Source of the DNA: Streptomyces sp. NBC_01216
Lineage (GTDB): Bacteria > Actinomycetota > Actinomycetes > Streptomycetales > Streptomycetaceae
Direction of reading: 5' to 3'
DNA length: 64,000 nucleotides
Assembly: GCF_035994945.1 (NCBI RefSeq)
Contig: NZ_CP108677.1
Span: 2,728,001 to 2,792,000 of the forward strand
In this document: piece by piece, positions 22,281 through 31,337 of the stretch
Numbering within the stretch: position 1 is the stretch's first letter
Layout: the number at the start of each line of letters is the position of its first letter
Notes under the pieces: generated by a model
Databases searched by the model: none
Seen by the model: only the letters and a program-made list of their open reading frames with translations
What the model was told of the DNA's origin: nothing
Translations under genes and position numbers: made by a program

Positions 22281-22324
22281 GGTACCGGGCGGTCCGTAGG
22301 GGGTGCGGAAGACCGCCCGGTACC
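22281..22324 (-). terminator. Perfect 14-bp hairpin interleaved with direct repeats
   Basis: GGTACCGGGCGGTC at 22281-22294 pairs with 22311-22324. CCGTAGGGGGT occurs at 22273-22283 and again at 22294-22304, 21 bases apart, so the loop side carries one repeat. It may terminate the transcript coming from the vWA gene before sucC, or regulate. Confidence 0.5.
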
Positions 22325-22540
22325 TCGGTGGGCAGGCGGGAGACGGGGTCCGCGGGCTCACGGCGCGCCCGGCCGGGGGGTGAGGTGCGCGCGGGCGGCC
22401 CTGTGACATGGGCCTCAGTCGAGCGGGGCGCACCCGGCCGGGTGGCTTCCGGACGACGGATTCCGCACGGCGAAGCCCCGGGGATCGCGCCCTCCCGCCC
22501 CCGGGACCGGGCGCGGCCGACGGCCGGACCCGGGGCGGGG

Positions 22541-23722
22541 CTACGGGCGGGTCGCCGGGTCAGGGACCGGCAGCGGACGCTTCTCGATCGCCGCCGCCAT
22601 GATCTCGGGAAAGAGGTCCGGGGTGCAGGCGAAGGCCGGGGCTCCGAGCGCGGCGAGGGCCGCCGCGTGCTCGCGGTCGTACGCCGGGACGCCCTCGTCG
22701 GAAAGCGCCAGCAAGGCGACGAACTGCACTCCGGACGCCTTCATGGCCGCCACCCGCTTCAGCATCTCGTCACGGATGCCCCCCTCGTAGAGGTCGCTGA
22801 TGAGGACCACGACGGTCTCGGCGGGCCGGGTGATCCTCGACTGGCAGTAGGCGAGCGCGCGGTTGATGTCGGTGCCCCCGCCGAGCTGCGTGCCGAAGAG
22901 CACGTCGACGGGGTCCTCGAGCTGCTCGGTCAGGTCGACGACCGCCGTGTCGAAGACGACGAGCCGGGTGGAGATCGACCGCATCGAGGCGAGGACGGCG
23001 CCGAACACCGAGGCGTACACCACCGAGGCGGCCATCGAACCGGACTGGTCGACGCAGAGCACGACGTCCTTCTTCACCGACCGCGCCGCCCGGCCGTGTC
23101 CGATCAGCCGCTCGGGGACGACCGTGCGGTACTCGGGCAGGTAGTTCCTGAGGTTGGCGCGGATCGTGCGGTCCCAGTCGATGTCACGGTGCCGGGGACG
23201 ACTGATCCGGGCCGAACGGTCGAGCGCGCCGGTGAGCGTGGCCCTGGTCCGGGTCGCCAGACGCTTCTCGATGTCGGCGACGACCTTGCCCACGACGGTC
23301 CGGGCCGTCTCCTTCGTCGTCTCGGGCATGGCCTTGCCGAGCGAGAGCAGGGTGCCCACGAGATGGACGTCCGCCTCGACGGCCTCCAGCATCTCCGGCT
23401 CCAGGAGCAGGGTGGACAGACCGAGCCGGTCGATCGCGTCGCGCTGCATGACCTGGACGACGGAACCGGGGAAGTACGTACGGATGTCACCGAGCCAGCG
23501 GGCCACGGAGGGCGCCGAGGCACCGAGTCCTGCCGAGCGTTCCCGCCCGGCGGGCCGGCCGTCGCCGCGTCCGTAGAGCGCGGTCAGGGCTCCGTCCATC
23601 GCCGCGTCGGCGCCCGCGAGGGAGCAGCCTGTGCCGTCGGCCGCGCCCCCTCCGAGGACCATGCGCCAGCGGCGCAGCCGCTCGTCGTGTGACGGATTCC
23701 CGTCGTGTCCGGTGCCGTTCAT
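22541..23722 (-). CDS. vWA (CoxE-like) domain protein of the MoxR locus
   Basis: A 393-residue cytoplasmic protein with a C-terminal von Willebrand A domain whose MIDAS motif is intact (VDQSGSM, Asp225 to Ser229; then GGGTDINRAL and a later ISDLYEGG). The N-terminal half is helical and starts MNGTGHDGNPSHDERLRRW. Proteins of this type act with MoxR AAA+ ATPases, which bind the metal site to remodel partners. It is the last gene of the MoxR-DUF5682-vWA operon. Its ATG overlaps the stop of a 14-codon mini-ORF created by a tandem duplication of the start region. Confidence 0.88.
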   Translation of the reverse strand: MNGTGHDGNPSHDERLRRWRMVLGGGAADGTGCSLAGADAAMDGALTALYGRGDGRPAGRERSAGLGASAPSVARWLGDIRTYFPGSVVQVMQRDAIDRLGLSTLLLEPEMLEAVEADVHLVGTLLSLGKAMPETTKETARTVVGKVVADIEKRLATRTRATLTGALDRSARISRPRHRDIDWDRTIRANLRNYLPEYRTVVPERLIGHGRAARSVKKDVVLCVDQSGSMAASVVYASVFGAVLASMRSISTRLVVFDTAVVDLTEQLEDPVDVLFGTQLGGGTDINRALAYCQSRITRPAETVVVLISDLYEGGIRDEMLKRVAAMKASGVQFVALLALSDEGVPAYDREHAAALAALGAPAFACTPDLFPEIMAAAIEKRPLPVPDPATRP

Positions 23723-23778
23723 CGGTCCGCCCTCCCCCACCCGTCGTGTCCCGTAGCGTTCATCGGCCCGCCCCCTCC
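23701..23778. repeat. Tandem 37-base near-repeat duplicating a translation start
   Basis: Bases 23701-23737 and 23742-23778 match at about 32 of 37 positions, offset by 41 bases. Each copy carries, on the minus strand, an ATGA start followed by the same Asn-x-Thr-Gly-His-Asp-Gly coding sequence. Confidence 0.75.
23719..23763 (-). CDS. 14-codon mini-ORF between DUF5682 and vWA genes
   Basis: The ATG at 23763 overlaps the DUF5682 stop (ATGA) and encodes MNATGHDGWGRADR; its own stop overlaps the vWA start (ATGA). The peptide N-terminus copies that of the vWA protein. It is best seen as a duplication relic that may pass terminating ribosomes on to the vWA start; a peptide function is doubtful. 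Confidence 0.4.
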   Translation of the reverse strand: MNATGHDGWGRADR

Positions 23779-26087
23779 GGCTCCCCGTGTCCGAGGAGCA
23801 GTCGCAGGACCGGCAGGACCGCGTCGGCCCGCGCCTCGTCGAGTCCCTCGGCGAAGCCCGCCGTGCCGGCCCCCGCGCGGGCGGGCGTCCCGACAGACGG
23901 GCCCCGTGCGACCCGTTCGCCCAAGGTGCGGCGCACACCGGGCTCGTACGCCGAGAACGTCCGGCGCAGCAGGGGCAGGACGTCGGTGAACGCCCGCGGG
24001 GGCACCGCGGTCAGCCAGGTGTCGACCAGGCCGAGGAGACGCGCGTCGTGGACGAGGAGCATGCCGCCGCCGGAGGCGCCGCCGACGAAGCCCTCGATCC
24101 AGGAGGCGGCGTCGGCGGGCGGGGTCCCGGGCGAGAGCGCGCGGCTCATGAGCCGCGCGGTCGCGTCCTCGCCGAGCCGCCCGTCGTCGAGGAGGATGCG
24201 GGCCGCCCGTCCCCGTATCTCGCCGGGGACGCCGTCCCGGTCGGCGAGCCGGAGCAGCACTCCGCCCCAGCGCTCGACGAGTCCCGCGGCGTCGGGCAGC
24301 AGGCCGAGGGCGGTGTGGACGCCGTCGAGATGGCCGCGCATGGCGGTGGCGGCCTCCGTGTCCAGTCCGGCGCAGGCCGGCGGGAGGGCGACGCAGACCC
24401 GCTCGGCGATCCCGGCGGCGACCTCGCCGAGCGCTGCCGTGTCGGTGGCCCGCACGTCGCCGTAGCGCAGCGCGCGGGCGAGTGCGGGCAGGGCCTCGGC
24501 GAGGTGGCCGACGTCCGCGTCGAGTGCGGCCCGGTCCGCGAGCGCCGTCATGACGACGGGCAGCGCCTCGGAGAGTCCGGCGAGCAGGCACCGCTCGGCG
24601 AGGGAAGTGACCTCGGCGAGGGCTGTGGCCTCCAGTGCACGGCTCTCGGCCTTCGCCGTGGCGGCGCTGGCGAGGGTGGTGCCCCAGACGCCCGCCTCGG
24701 CGACCCGGACGTGCAGTTCGGGTTCCCAGCTCAGCCGCCAGGTCTCCCGGAAGGTGCCGGTGCTGCCCCGTCCGGCGACCGGCTCGCCCCAGGCGACGGA
24801 GAGCAGCCGCAGGCGGTGCAGCATCCGGCTGCGGGCCGCGTCGTTCTCCTTGCGCAGGTCCAGCTCCAGTTGCCGTTCCTGGGCCTCGGGCCTGAGGCGG
24901 AGGCCGCGCTGGAGCCGGGCCAGATCACGCTGGAGCGGCACGGCGGGGGCACCGGCGGGCACCTCGCCGAGGACGTCCCCGACGACGAGGCGGTCGTGCA
25001 CGAGGTCGAGCGGGACGTCGGAGCCGTCGCACATGACGGCGCGTACGGCGTCGGTGGTCTCCCCGAGCCCGGCCAGCGGCCGGCCCCGCATCACCGCGAG
25101 GGTCTCGGCGAGACGCACGGCCTCGATGACATGGGCGGAGGAGACCATCCGGTCCTCCGCCCGCAGGAGGCCGGCGACCCTGGTCATCCAGCGTTCGACC
25201 GGCCGGTCCGGCGAGGCGAACAAGTGCCCGTACCAGCCGGGTGAGTCGATGCCGGCGCCGTAGCCGGAGCGACGGGCGAGCCGGCGGTGGGTCCAGGGGA
25301 CCCAGGTGGTCTCCGTCCTCACCTTGGGCAGGCCCTTGAGCAAGGCCCGGTCGGCGGCGACGGTGGTCTTCCGGCCCACCGCGGGCACGTGCCAGGCACC
25401 GCAGACGACGGCCATGTCGTCACCGAACTCCTTGCGGGCGGCACGCAGTCGCAGCCGCATGTGCGCCTCTCGGACGAGGTCGCGCGGCCGGCCGCCGTCC
25501 CCGTAGGCGTCGCGCAGCGCGCCCATGGCCTCGGCCAGGGCCTCGAACGGGGCGATGGGGTCGGCGGTGCCGCGGAGTTCGACGGCGTCCTCCCACCAGC
25601 GCTCGGGGTCGTCGTACCCGGCGGCCCGCGCGAGTTCGGCGACCGGGTCGATCCGCTCCCCCTGGTCGGCCTCCTCCCCGTCGTCCCAGGTGGGGTCGGC
25701 GGCGAGGGTGTGCGCGGCGGGCAGGTCGATGAACCGCACCACGGCGCCCGCGTCCAGGGCCCACCGGATCGCCACCCACTCCGGGGAGAAACCGGCGAAC
25801 GGCCAGAAGGCGGCCCGCCCGGGATCGTCCACGGCATGCGCGAGGAGCGCCACGGGTGGCCGCATGTCCTCGTCCCCGGCCAGGGCCACCAGCCCGTCCG
25901 CCTCGGGCGGTCCCTCGATCAGCACCGCCGCCGGCCGCACCGCCTCCAAGGCCGCCCGCACCGCCCGTGCCGATCCGGGCCCGTGGTGCCGCACTCCCAG
26001 GACGAGCGGCCCGGCGGCGCCCGGCGGCCGGGCAGCGGGTGCCGCCGCGGCCGGGGAGGCGGCCGGCGCCGCCCGAAGCGCCGTCAT
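23760..26087 (-). CDS. DUF5682 family protein
   Basis: A 775-residue soluble protein. The N-terminal about 250 residues contain GVRHHGPGSARAV, AAVLIEGPPEAD, VRFIDLPAAH and MAVVCGAWHVPA. These recall the metal-binding His/Glu pattern of the EreA/ChaN/TraB (Tiki-like) superfamily, although that link is my inference. The remaining 500 residues look like a helical scaffold rich in Leu/Ala/Arg. The ATG overlaps the MoxR stop (ATGA), and its own stop overlaps the mini-ORF start, so the three genes are translationally coupled. The family name is recalled from Streptomyces annotation; the function is unknown. It is presumably the client or effector of the MoxR-vWA pair. Confidence 0.8.
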   Translation of the reverse strand: MTALRAAPAASPAAAAPAARPPGAAGPLVLGVRHHGPGSARAVRAALEAVRPAAVLIEGPPEADGLVALAGDEDMRPPVALLAHAVDDPGRAAFWPFAGFSPEWVAIRWALDAGAVVRFIDLPAAHTLAADPTWDDGEEADQGERIDPVAELARAAGYDDPERWWEDAVELRGTADPIAPFEALAEAMGALRDAYGDGGRPRDLVREAHMRLRLRAARKEFGDDMAVVCGAWHVPAVGRKTTVAADRALLKGLPKVRTETTWVPWTHRRLARRSGYGAGIDSPGWYGHLFASPDRPVERWMTRVAGLLRAEDRMVSSAHVIEAVRLAETLAVMRGRPLAGLGETTDAVRAVMCDGSDVPLDLVHDRLVVGDVLGEVPAGAPAVPLQRDLARLQRGLRLRPEAQERQLELDLRKENDAARSRMLHRLRLLSVAWGEPVAGRGSTGTFRETWRLSWEPELHVRVAEAGVWGTTLASAATAKAESRALEATALAEVTSLAERCLLAGLSEALPVVMTALADRAALDADVGHLAEALPALARALRYGDVRATDTAALGEVAAGIAERVCVALPPACAGLDTEAATAMRGHLDGVHTALGLLPDAAGLVERWGGVLLRLADRDGVPGEIRGRAARILLDDGRLGEDATARLMSRALSPGTPPADAASWIEGFVGGASGGGMLLVHDARLLGLVDTWLTAVPPRAFTDVLPLLRRTFSAYEPGVRRTLGERVARGPSVGTPARAGAGTAGFAEGLDEARADAVLPVLRLLLGHGEPEGAGR

Positions 26088-27244
26088 GCGCTCGCCTCGC
26101 GGCAGGCGCGGTAGAAGTCCTTCCAGCCGTCGCGCTCGCGGACGACCGTCTCCAGGTACTCCTGCCAGACGACACGGTCCGCCGCGGGGTCGCGGACGAC
26201 CGCGCCGAGGATGCCGGCGGCGACGTCGGCGGGGCGCAGGACGCCGTCGCCGAAGTGGGCGGCGAGCGCGAGTCCGCCGGTGACGACGGAGATGGCCTCG
26301 GCCGTGGACAGTGTCCCCGAAGGGGACTTGAGCTTGGTCCGGCCGTCCGTGGTGACCCCGTCGCGCAGCTCGCGGAAGACGGTGACGACCCGGCGGATCT
26401 CCTCCACGCCCTCGGGAACCGCGGGAAGGTCGAGCGAGCGGCCGATCTGGTCGACACGGCGCGAGACGATGTCGACCTCGGCGTCCGGGGTGGCGGGCAG
26501 CGGCAGCACGACGGTGTTGAAGCGTCGGCGCAGCGCACTGGAGAGGTCGTTGACCCCGCGGTCGCGGTCGTTGGCGGTGGCGATCAGGTTGAAGCCGCGG
26601 ACCGCCTGCGCCTCCTGTCCCAGCTCCGGTATCGGCAGGGTCTTCTCGGACAGGATCGTGATGAGCGTGTCCTGCACGTCGGCGGGGATGCGGGTCAGTT
26701 CCTCCACGCGAGCGGTCAGGCCCTGGGACATCGCCCGCATGACGGGGCCGGGCACGAGCGCGTCCCTGCTGGGGCCGTGGGCGAGCAGGCGCGCGTAGTT
26801 CCAGCCGTATCGGATGGCTTCCTCGGGGGTGCCCGCGGTGCCCTGGACCAGGAGGGTCGAGTCGCCGCTGACGGCGGCGGCGAGATGCTCGGAGACCCAG
26901 GTCTTGGCGGTGCCGGGCACTCCGAGCAGGAGCAGCGCGCGGTCGGTGGCGAGCGTGGTGACCGCGACCTCGACGATCCGGCGCGGCCCCACGTACTTGG
27001 GCGTGATCACCGTCCCGTCGGGGAGGGTGCCACCGAGGAGATAGGTGGCGACGGCCCAGGGCGACAGCTGCCAGCGCACGGGCCGCGGGCGGTCGTCGGC
27101 CGCTGCCAGCGCCTTGAGTTCGTCGGCGAAGGCGTGTTCCGCGTGCGGTCGCAGCGCCGCGGTCGCGGAGCCGCTCCCGGCCTCGGGAACGGTGGTGGTC
27201 TCGGCCTCGGTCACGGCGCTCGCGACGGTTTCGGGCACGGTCAT
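26084..27244 (-). CDS. MoxR-type AAA+ ATPase
   Basis: A 386-residue AAA+ ATPase of the MoxR branch. Walker A is LGVPGTAKT (Lys114). The sensor and arginine-finger region includes FNLIATANDRDRGVNDLSSALRRRFN. The Walker B region is atypical: the stretch ARVEELTRIPADVQDTL replaces the usual DEINR (its acidic pair is probably EE). MoxR ATPases are chaperone-like machines that load metals or remodel partners together with vWA proteins, and a vWA gene is present two genes downstream. It is first in the operon MoxR-DUF5682-vWA and is divergent, by about 130 bases, from the SWIM gene. Confidence 0.9.
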   Translation of the reverse strand: MTVPETVASAVTEAETTTVPEAGSGSATAALRPHAEHAFADELKALAAADDRPRPVRWQLSPWAVATYLLGGTLPDGTVITPKYVGPRRIVEVAVTTLATDRALLLLGVPGTAKTWVSEHLAAAVSGDSTLLVQGTAGTPEEAIRYGWNYARLLAHGPSRDALVPGPVMRAMSQGLTARVEELTRIPADVQDTLITILSEKTLPIPELGQEAQAVRGFNLIATANDRDRGVNDLSSALRRRFNTVVLPLPATPDAEVDIVSRRVDQIGRSLDLPAVPEGVEEIRRVVTVFRELRDGVTTDGRTKLKSPSGTLSTAEAISVVTGGLALAAHFGDGVLRPADVAAGILGAVVRDPAADRVVWQEYLETVVRERDGWKDFYRACREASA

Positions 27245-27372
27245 GGATCCCCCTCCAGATCGTTCGACCTGATGTGTGATCCACCGTGCACCACGCCACT
27301 GACAATCCGTCGTCGTCGCAGCTCGGAAGGGTTCTCAAGGGCGTTGTCAGTGGCTCCGCCTACCTTCGGGGC

Positions 27373-28719
27373 ATGGACACACAGGGGGTGCGCTGGACGG
27401 CGGATCAGGTGCTGGCTCTGGCTCCTGACGACGCCTCGCGCAGAGCGGGGAGCAAGCTCGGCACGGCCGGTCCGTGGTCCGGCACGGGCAGCGGCGACGG
27501 GGCCGTCTGGGGCCTGTGCCGCGGCAGCGGAAGCACGCCGTACCGGACGGTGGTCGACCTCACGGGCCCCGGCTACAGGTGCAGTTGCCCCAGCCGGAAG
27601 TTCCCGTGCAAGCACGCGCTGGGGCTGCTCCTGCTCTGGTCCGGGGGCGAACCGGCGGCCGGGAGCAGCGAGGTTCCCGGCTGGGCGGGGCAGTGGCTGG
27701 AGCAGCGGCGCGGGCGGGCCGCCGCGTCGAACGCCCGCGGAACGGCGGGCGGGCCGGACGCGCCGGCCGACCCCGAGGCCGCGCGTCGCCGCGCCGGCCG
27801 GCGGGCGGCCCGGATCACCGCGGGTACGGAGGAGCTGGAGCGGCGGCTCGCCGATGTGCTGCGCGGCGGACTCGCCGCGGCCGAGCGGTCCGGCTACGGA
27901 CCGTGGGAGGAGACCGCGGCCCGCATGGTCGACGCCCAGGCACCCGGGCTGGCCCAACGAGTGCGAGAGTTGGGGTCGATCCCGGGATCCGGCCCCGGCT
28001 GGCCGGTGCGGCTCCTGGAGGAGTGCGCGCTGACCCATCTGCTGGACCGGGCCTGGCTGTCGGTCGACCGTCTGCCCGATCCGCTCGCGGCGACCGTCCG
28101 CACCCGGATCGGTCTGCCCGCACCCGCGGACGGGACCCCGGTGCGGGACCACTGGCTGGTCCTCGCCCAATACGACTCCTCCGAGGGCCGGCTGACGACC
28201 CGGCGGATCTGGCTGCACGGCAGGACGAGCGGGCGCACCGCCCTGCTCCTCTCCTTCGGAGCGGCGGGGCGGGCACCCGAACTGGCCCTGCCCGTCGGGG
28301 TGGTCATCGATGCCGCGGTCACCCCGCGGCCGGGCGCGGGCGCGCCGCGCGCCGATCTGGACACACGGTTCTCGGCGCCGGCCCCGCTCGACGCGCCGCC
28401 GCCCGGAGGCTCCGTCGGCGAGGCGCTCTCGGTCTACGGCTCCGCGTTGCGGGACGATCCCTGGCTGGAGTCCTGGCCGGTGACCCTCGCCGAGGTCGTG
28501 CCGATACCGACGGACCATGGCTGGCAGCTCGCGGACGCAGTCGGCGGCGAGTCGCTGCCGCTCAGCGGCCCGGCGCTCGCCCGCCCCGGGCTGTGGCGGC
28601 TGGCCGCCCTCTCCGGCGGGCGGCCCGTGACCGTCTTCGGCGAGTGCGGACATCGGGGATTCACCCCGCTCGCCGCCTGGTCCGCGGACGCCCCGGGCGA
28701 GACCGTCCCGTTGCACTGA
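27373..28719 (+). CDS. SWIM zinc-finger protein
   Basis: A 448-residue protein with an N-terminal SWIM zinc finger: YRCSCPSRKFPCKHALGLLLLW, with Cys70-x-Cys72 and Cys79-x-His81. Such fingers bind zinc and act in DNA or protein contacts. The rest (about 150-448) is a helical/beta domain with no catalytic motif I recognise. An Ala/Arg-rich stretch lies around residue 130. It is divergent from the MoxR operon and followed after 64 bases by the DUF5691 gene. This pairing is common in actinobacteria. Confidence 0.87.
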   Translation: MDTQGVRWTADQVLALAPDDASRRAGSKLGTAGPWSGTGSGDGAVWGLCRGSGSTPYRTVVDLTGPGYRCSCPSRKFPCKHALGLLLLWSGGEPAAGSSEVPGWAGQWLEQRRGRAAASNARGTAGGPDAPADPEAARRRAGRRAARITAGTEELERRLADVLRGGLAAAERSGYGPWEETAARMVDAQAPGLAQRVRELGSIPGSGPGWPVRLLEECALTHLLDRAWLSVDRLPDPLAATVRTRIGLPAPADGTPVRDHWLVLAQYDSSEGRLTTRRIWLHGRTSGRTALLLSFGAAGRAPELALPVGVVIDAAVTPRPGAGAPRADLDTRFSAPAPLDAPPPGGSVGEALSVYGSALRDDPWLESWPVTLAEVVPIPTDHGWQLADAVGGESLPLSGPALARPGLWRLAALSGGRPVTVFGECGHRGFTPLAAWSADAPGETVPLH

Positions 28720-28783
28720 CGGGCCCTGCCACCGAGCCGGACGAGAGCCGGCCACGAACCCGACGAGAGCTTGGAGAACCGTG

Positions 28784-30445
28784 ATGGACGCCTGGGAGGA
28801 GCTCGTCACCGCCGCACTGCTCGGAACCGATCGCAGACCCCCGGCGCCACCGGCGGGCGAGGACGGCCCCGGGGGCGGAGGCGGCACCCGCGCGGCGGCC
28901 GGTTCCGGGGCCGTCGTCGACGCGCCGGCCGCCCTGCTGGACGCCGCAGCGCTGCACACCGTGCGGCGCAGAGCGGGACTGCTGCCGGGACCGGCCGCGG
29001 CCTCGCCGGAACCCGCGCCGGCGGACGGGCGCCGGCCGCTGCCGGGACCGGCCCGCCGCCGGCTCGGCCTACTGCTCGCGGGCCGGTCCGCCCCCGCGCC
29101 GTCCGGGGGGCGGCGCGGGGTGACACCCGACCTCGCCGAGCTGCTCCCCCAGTGGCTCGCCGTCGCCAACGAGCACGGCTACAAGGCGCCCGCCTCCGCC
29201 CTGCCCGCCCTCCTCGACGCCGCCCGCGCCCGCACCGACCTGAGACCGCAGGCGCTCGCCTTCGCCGGACCGCGCGGGCTGTGGCTCGCCGGGCTCAACC
29301 CCGAGTGGAAGTTCGCGCTGCGCGCGGGCCGGGCGGGGGTGACACTGCCGGACGCCGGGGACGGTGAGGCCGTCCGGGGCCTCTGGGAGGAGGGGCTGTT
29401 CGCCGAGCGGATCGCGCTGCTCGCCGCCGTGCGGGCCGCGGACCCCGCCGCCGGGCTGGCGCTGCTGCGCTCGACGTGGACGACGGAACGGGCCGAGGAC
29501 CGGTTGATGTTCCTGGACTCGCTGCGGGACGGGCTGTCCGGGGCGGACGAGGAGTTCCTGGAGGAGGCCCTGGGCGACCGCGGTCGCAACGTCCGCTCCA
29601 CCGCCGCCGAGCTGCTGTCCGCGCTGCCCGCGTCGGCGCTCGCCGGGCGGATGGCGGGCCGGGCCGCGTCCTGTGTGAGTCTCGACCGTACGGAAGGAGC
29701 GGCGGCGATCGTCGTCGAGGCGCCGCACGAGTGTGACGCGGGCATGCTGCGGGACGGTGTGGCACCGGCTCCCCCGGCCGGCCGGGGGCAGCGGTCCTGG
29801 TGGCTGGGGCAGCTCGTCGAGGCGGCGCCGCTGTCCTGTTGGCCGGCCCGTTTCGGGGGGCGGGCGCCGGAGGAGATCCTGTCGTTGCCGGTCGCCGACG
29901 ACTGGCGTGGGGAACTGCACGCGGCCTGGTGCAGGGCGGCCGTACGACAACGCGACGTGCCCTGGTCCCGGGCACTGCTGGGGCCGCCGGCGGCCCCGCC
30001 CGCGACCGGGCCGGGCACCTCGTCCCTGGCGGAACGGGCGAAGCTGCTGTCCATCCTGCCGGACGGGGAGCGGGCCGACTGGGTCGCTGGGTTCGTGGCG
30101 GCCCACGGACTGTCCGAGGCGTTCCAGCTGCTCGGGGTCTGCGCGGTGCCGTGGGCGGAGCCCCTGGGCGCCGCGGTGATCGACGCCCTGGACATCGCCC
30201 GGGACGCGGGCAGCTACCCGTGGAGCTTCAGCGGAGTGATGGGGCTGGCGGAGCGCTGCCTGTCACCCGAGGCGGGCGGGCAGCTGGAATCGCTCGCCGC
30301 ACAGCCCGCCGCACCCGAGGAAGCGTCCCCGGGTGCGGGCGGCTACTGGTCGGAGGCGTTCCGGCGGCTGCTGTCGACGCTGCGGTTGCGCGCCTCGATG
30401 CACGCGGAGCTCGCCGGGCGGCCGTCCGGCGAGCCTGTCGGGTGA
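28784..30445 (+). CDS. DUF5691 family protein
   Basis: A 553-residue soluble protein starting MDAWEELVTAALLGTDRRPP, a motif typical of the family. After a variable Gly/Ala/Pro insert (about 25-80) it consists of Leu/Ala-rich helices (ERAEDRLMFLDSLRDGL and GRNVRSTAAELLSALPAS), resembling HEAT-like repeats. No enzymatic motif is seen. GGAGA lies 6 nt before the ATG; a GTG 3 bases earlier is possible. It forms an operon with the SWIM gene and belongs functionally to the divergent MoxR-DUF5682-vWA set. Its stop codon lies in a GAGCCTGTCGGGTGA sequence. Confidence 0.8.
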   Translation: MDAWEELVTAALLGTDRRPPAPPAGEDGPGGGGGTRAAAGSGAVVDAPAALLDAAALHTVRRRAGLLPGPAAASPEPAPADGRRPLPGPARRRLGLLLAGRSAPAPSGGRRGVTPDLAELLPQWLAVANEHGYKAPASALPALLDAARARTDLRPQALAFAGPRGLWLAGLNPEWKFALRAGRAGVTLPDAGDGEAVRGLWEEGLFAERIALLAAVRAADPAAGLALLRSTWTTERAEDRLMFLDSLRDGLSGADEEFLEEALGDRGRNVRSTAAELLSALPASALAGRMAGRAASCVSLDRTEGAAAIVVEAPHECDAGMLRDGVAPAPPAGRGQRSWWLGQLVEAAPLSCWPARFGGRAPEEILSLPVADDWRGELHAAWCRAAVRQRDVPWSRALLGPPAAPPATGPGTSSLAERAKLLSILPDGERADWVAGFVAAHGLSEAFQLLGVCAVPWAEPLGAAVIDALDIARDAGSYPWSFSGVMGLAERCLSPEAGGQLESLAAQPAAPEEASPGAGGYWSEAFRRLLSTLRLRASMHAELAGRPSGEPVG

Positions 30446-30626
30446 CCTTCGTCCGAAAGGTGGACGCGGCATGGCGCGTGTGATTCCGACGCGCCGGGAA
30501 GTCCTCGCGGCGAAGCCACGGGGCACGGCGCGCCGAGACGGACAGAAGAGAGCGGAGGCGGACGGAAACGGACCGGACCGGCTGCCGCCGCCTCGCCGGC
30601 GGCGGGCCTGCCGGACCCGTCGGGTG

Positions 30627-31034
30627 TCAGGCCGCCACGCGGACGTTCGCGTTCACCCAGCTGACGATCGAGGCGGTCGTCGCGCCGGGCGTGAAGATCT
30701 CCGCCACGCCCTTCTCCTTGAGCGGCGGGATGTCCGCCTCGGGGATGATGCCACCGCCGAAGACCTTGATGTCCTCGGCGTCGCGCTCCCGCAGCAGCTC
30801 CAGGACCTTGACGAACAGCGTGTTGTGGGCGCCCGAGAGGATCGACAGCCCGATCGCGTCGGCGTCCTCCTGGATCGCGGTGTCCACGATCTGCTCGGGC
30901 GTCTGGTGAAGCCCGGTGTAGATGACCTCCATGCCGGCGTCGCGCAGTGCCCGCGCGATCACCTTGGCCCCGCGATCGTGGCCGTCGAGACCCGGCTTGG
31001 CCACCACCACGCGGATCGGACCGGTCACACCCAT
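30627..31034 (-). CDS. icmB: Isobutyryl-CoA mutase small (B12-binding) subunit
   Basis: A 135-residue cobalamin-binding subunit. The base-off/His-on B12 motif DGHDRG (Asp17-x-His19-x-x-Gly22), the SILSGAH loop and the [12 protein letters not shown] strand are intact. The sequence closely follows Streptomyces IcmB as I remember it. With the large subunit IcmA it interconverts isobutyryl-CoA and n-butyryl-CoA, linking valine breakdown to fatty-acid and polyketide precursors. No large subunit gene is in the window. GGAGG lies 5 nt before the ATG. The small subunit of a methylmalonyl-CoA mutase-like enzyme is the alternative. Confidence 0.88.
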   Translation of the reverse strand: MGVTGPIRVVVAKPGLDGHDRGAKVIARALRDAGMEVIYTGLHQTPEQIVDTAIQEDADAIGLSILSGAHNTLFVKVLELLRERDAEDIKVFGGGIIPEADIPPLKEKGVAEIFTPGATTASIVSWVNANVRVAA

Positions 31035-31337
31035 CACTGCCTCCACATGCGACCCCCGCGCGTCTGTGCCGGGGAGGTGAACGAACGTTATCGCCAGCAT
31101 CCCGCAAGCGGCCGTTTCGCGGTGGGTAGCGAGGGGGAAATCACACGGTGGGACACGTTCGCGCTGCGCCGCCCCCCTTCCCGGGCCCCCTCCCGGGGTC
31201 CACCAGCCGCAGGACCGGGTCGTGCGCAAGGGAGCCGCCAAAGGGCCGCCTGGCGTCCGGGCCGTGAGCCGCACGGCCCGGGGCCCGGTGCACCGGCCCG
31301 CCGTGCGGCGCCCGCGCACCGTATCGGGAGGCCGCCG

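Larger units (their letters stand above)
22078..22540. other. Intergenic region: sucC promoter and 3' region of the vWA gene
   Basis: About 460 bases with no credible gene. From the sucC side outward it contains a possible -10 (TAACCT on the minus strand, 22205-22210), a GGGACC palindrome (22217-22232), a CRP-like site (22256-22269), and a pair of 11-base direct repeats interleaved with a perfect 14-bp hairpin (22273-22324). The rest up to the vWA stop is featureless GC-rich sequence. Confidence 0.65.

Noticed and set aside
23760..27338. A single 1,192-codon minus-strand gene across MoxR and DUF5682
   Set aside because: Its N-terminal 400 residues are an out-of-frame shadow of the MoxR ATPase. 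The true DUF5682 start is the ATG at 26087 overlapping the MoxR stop.
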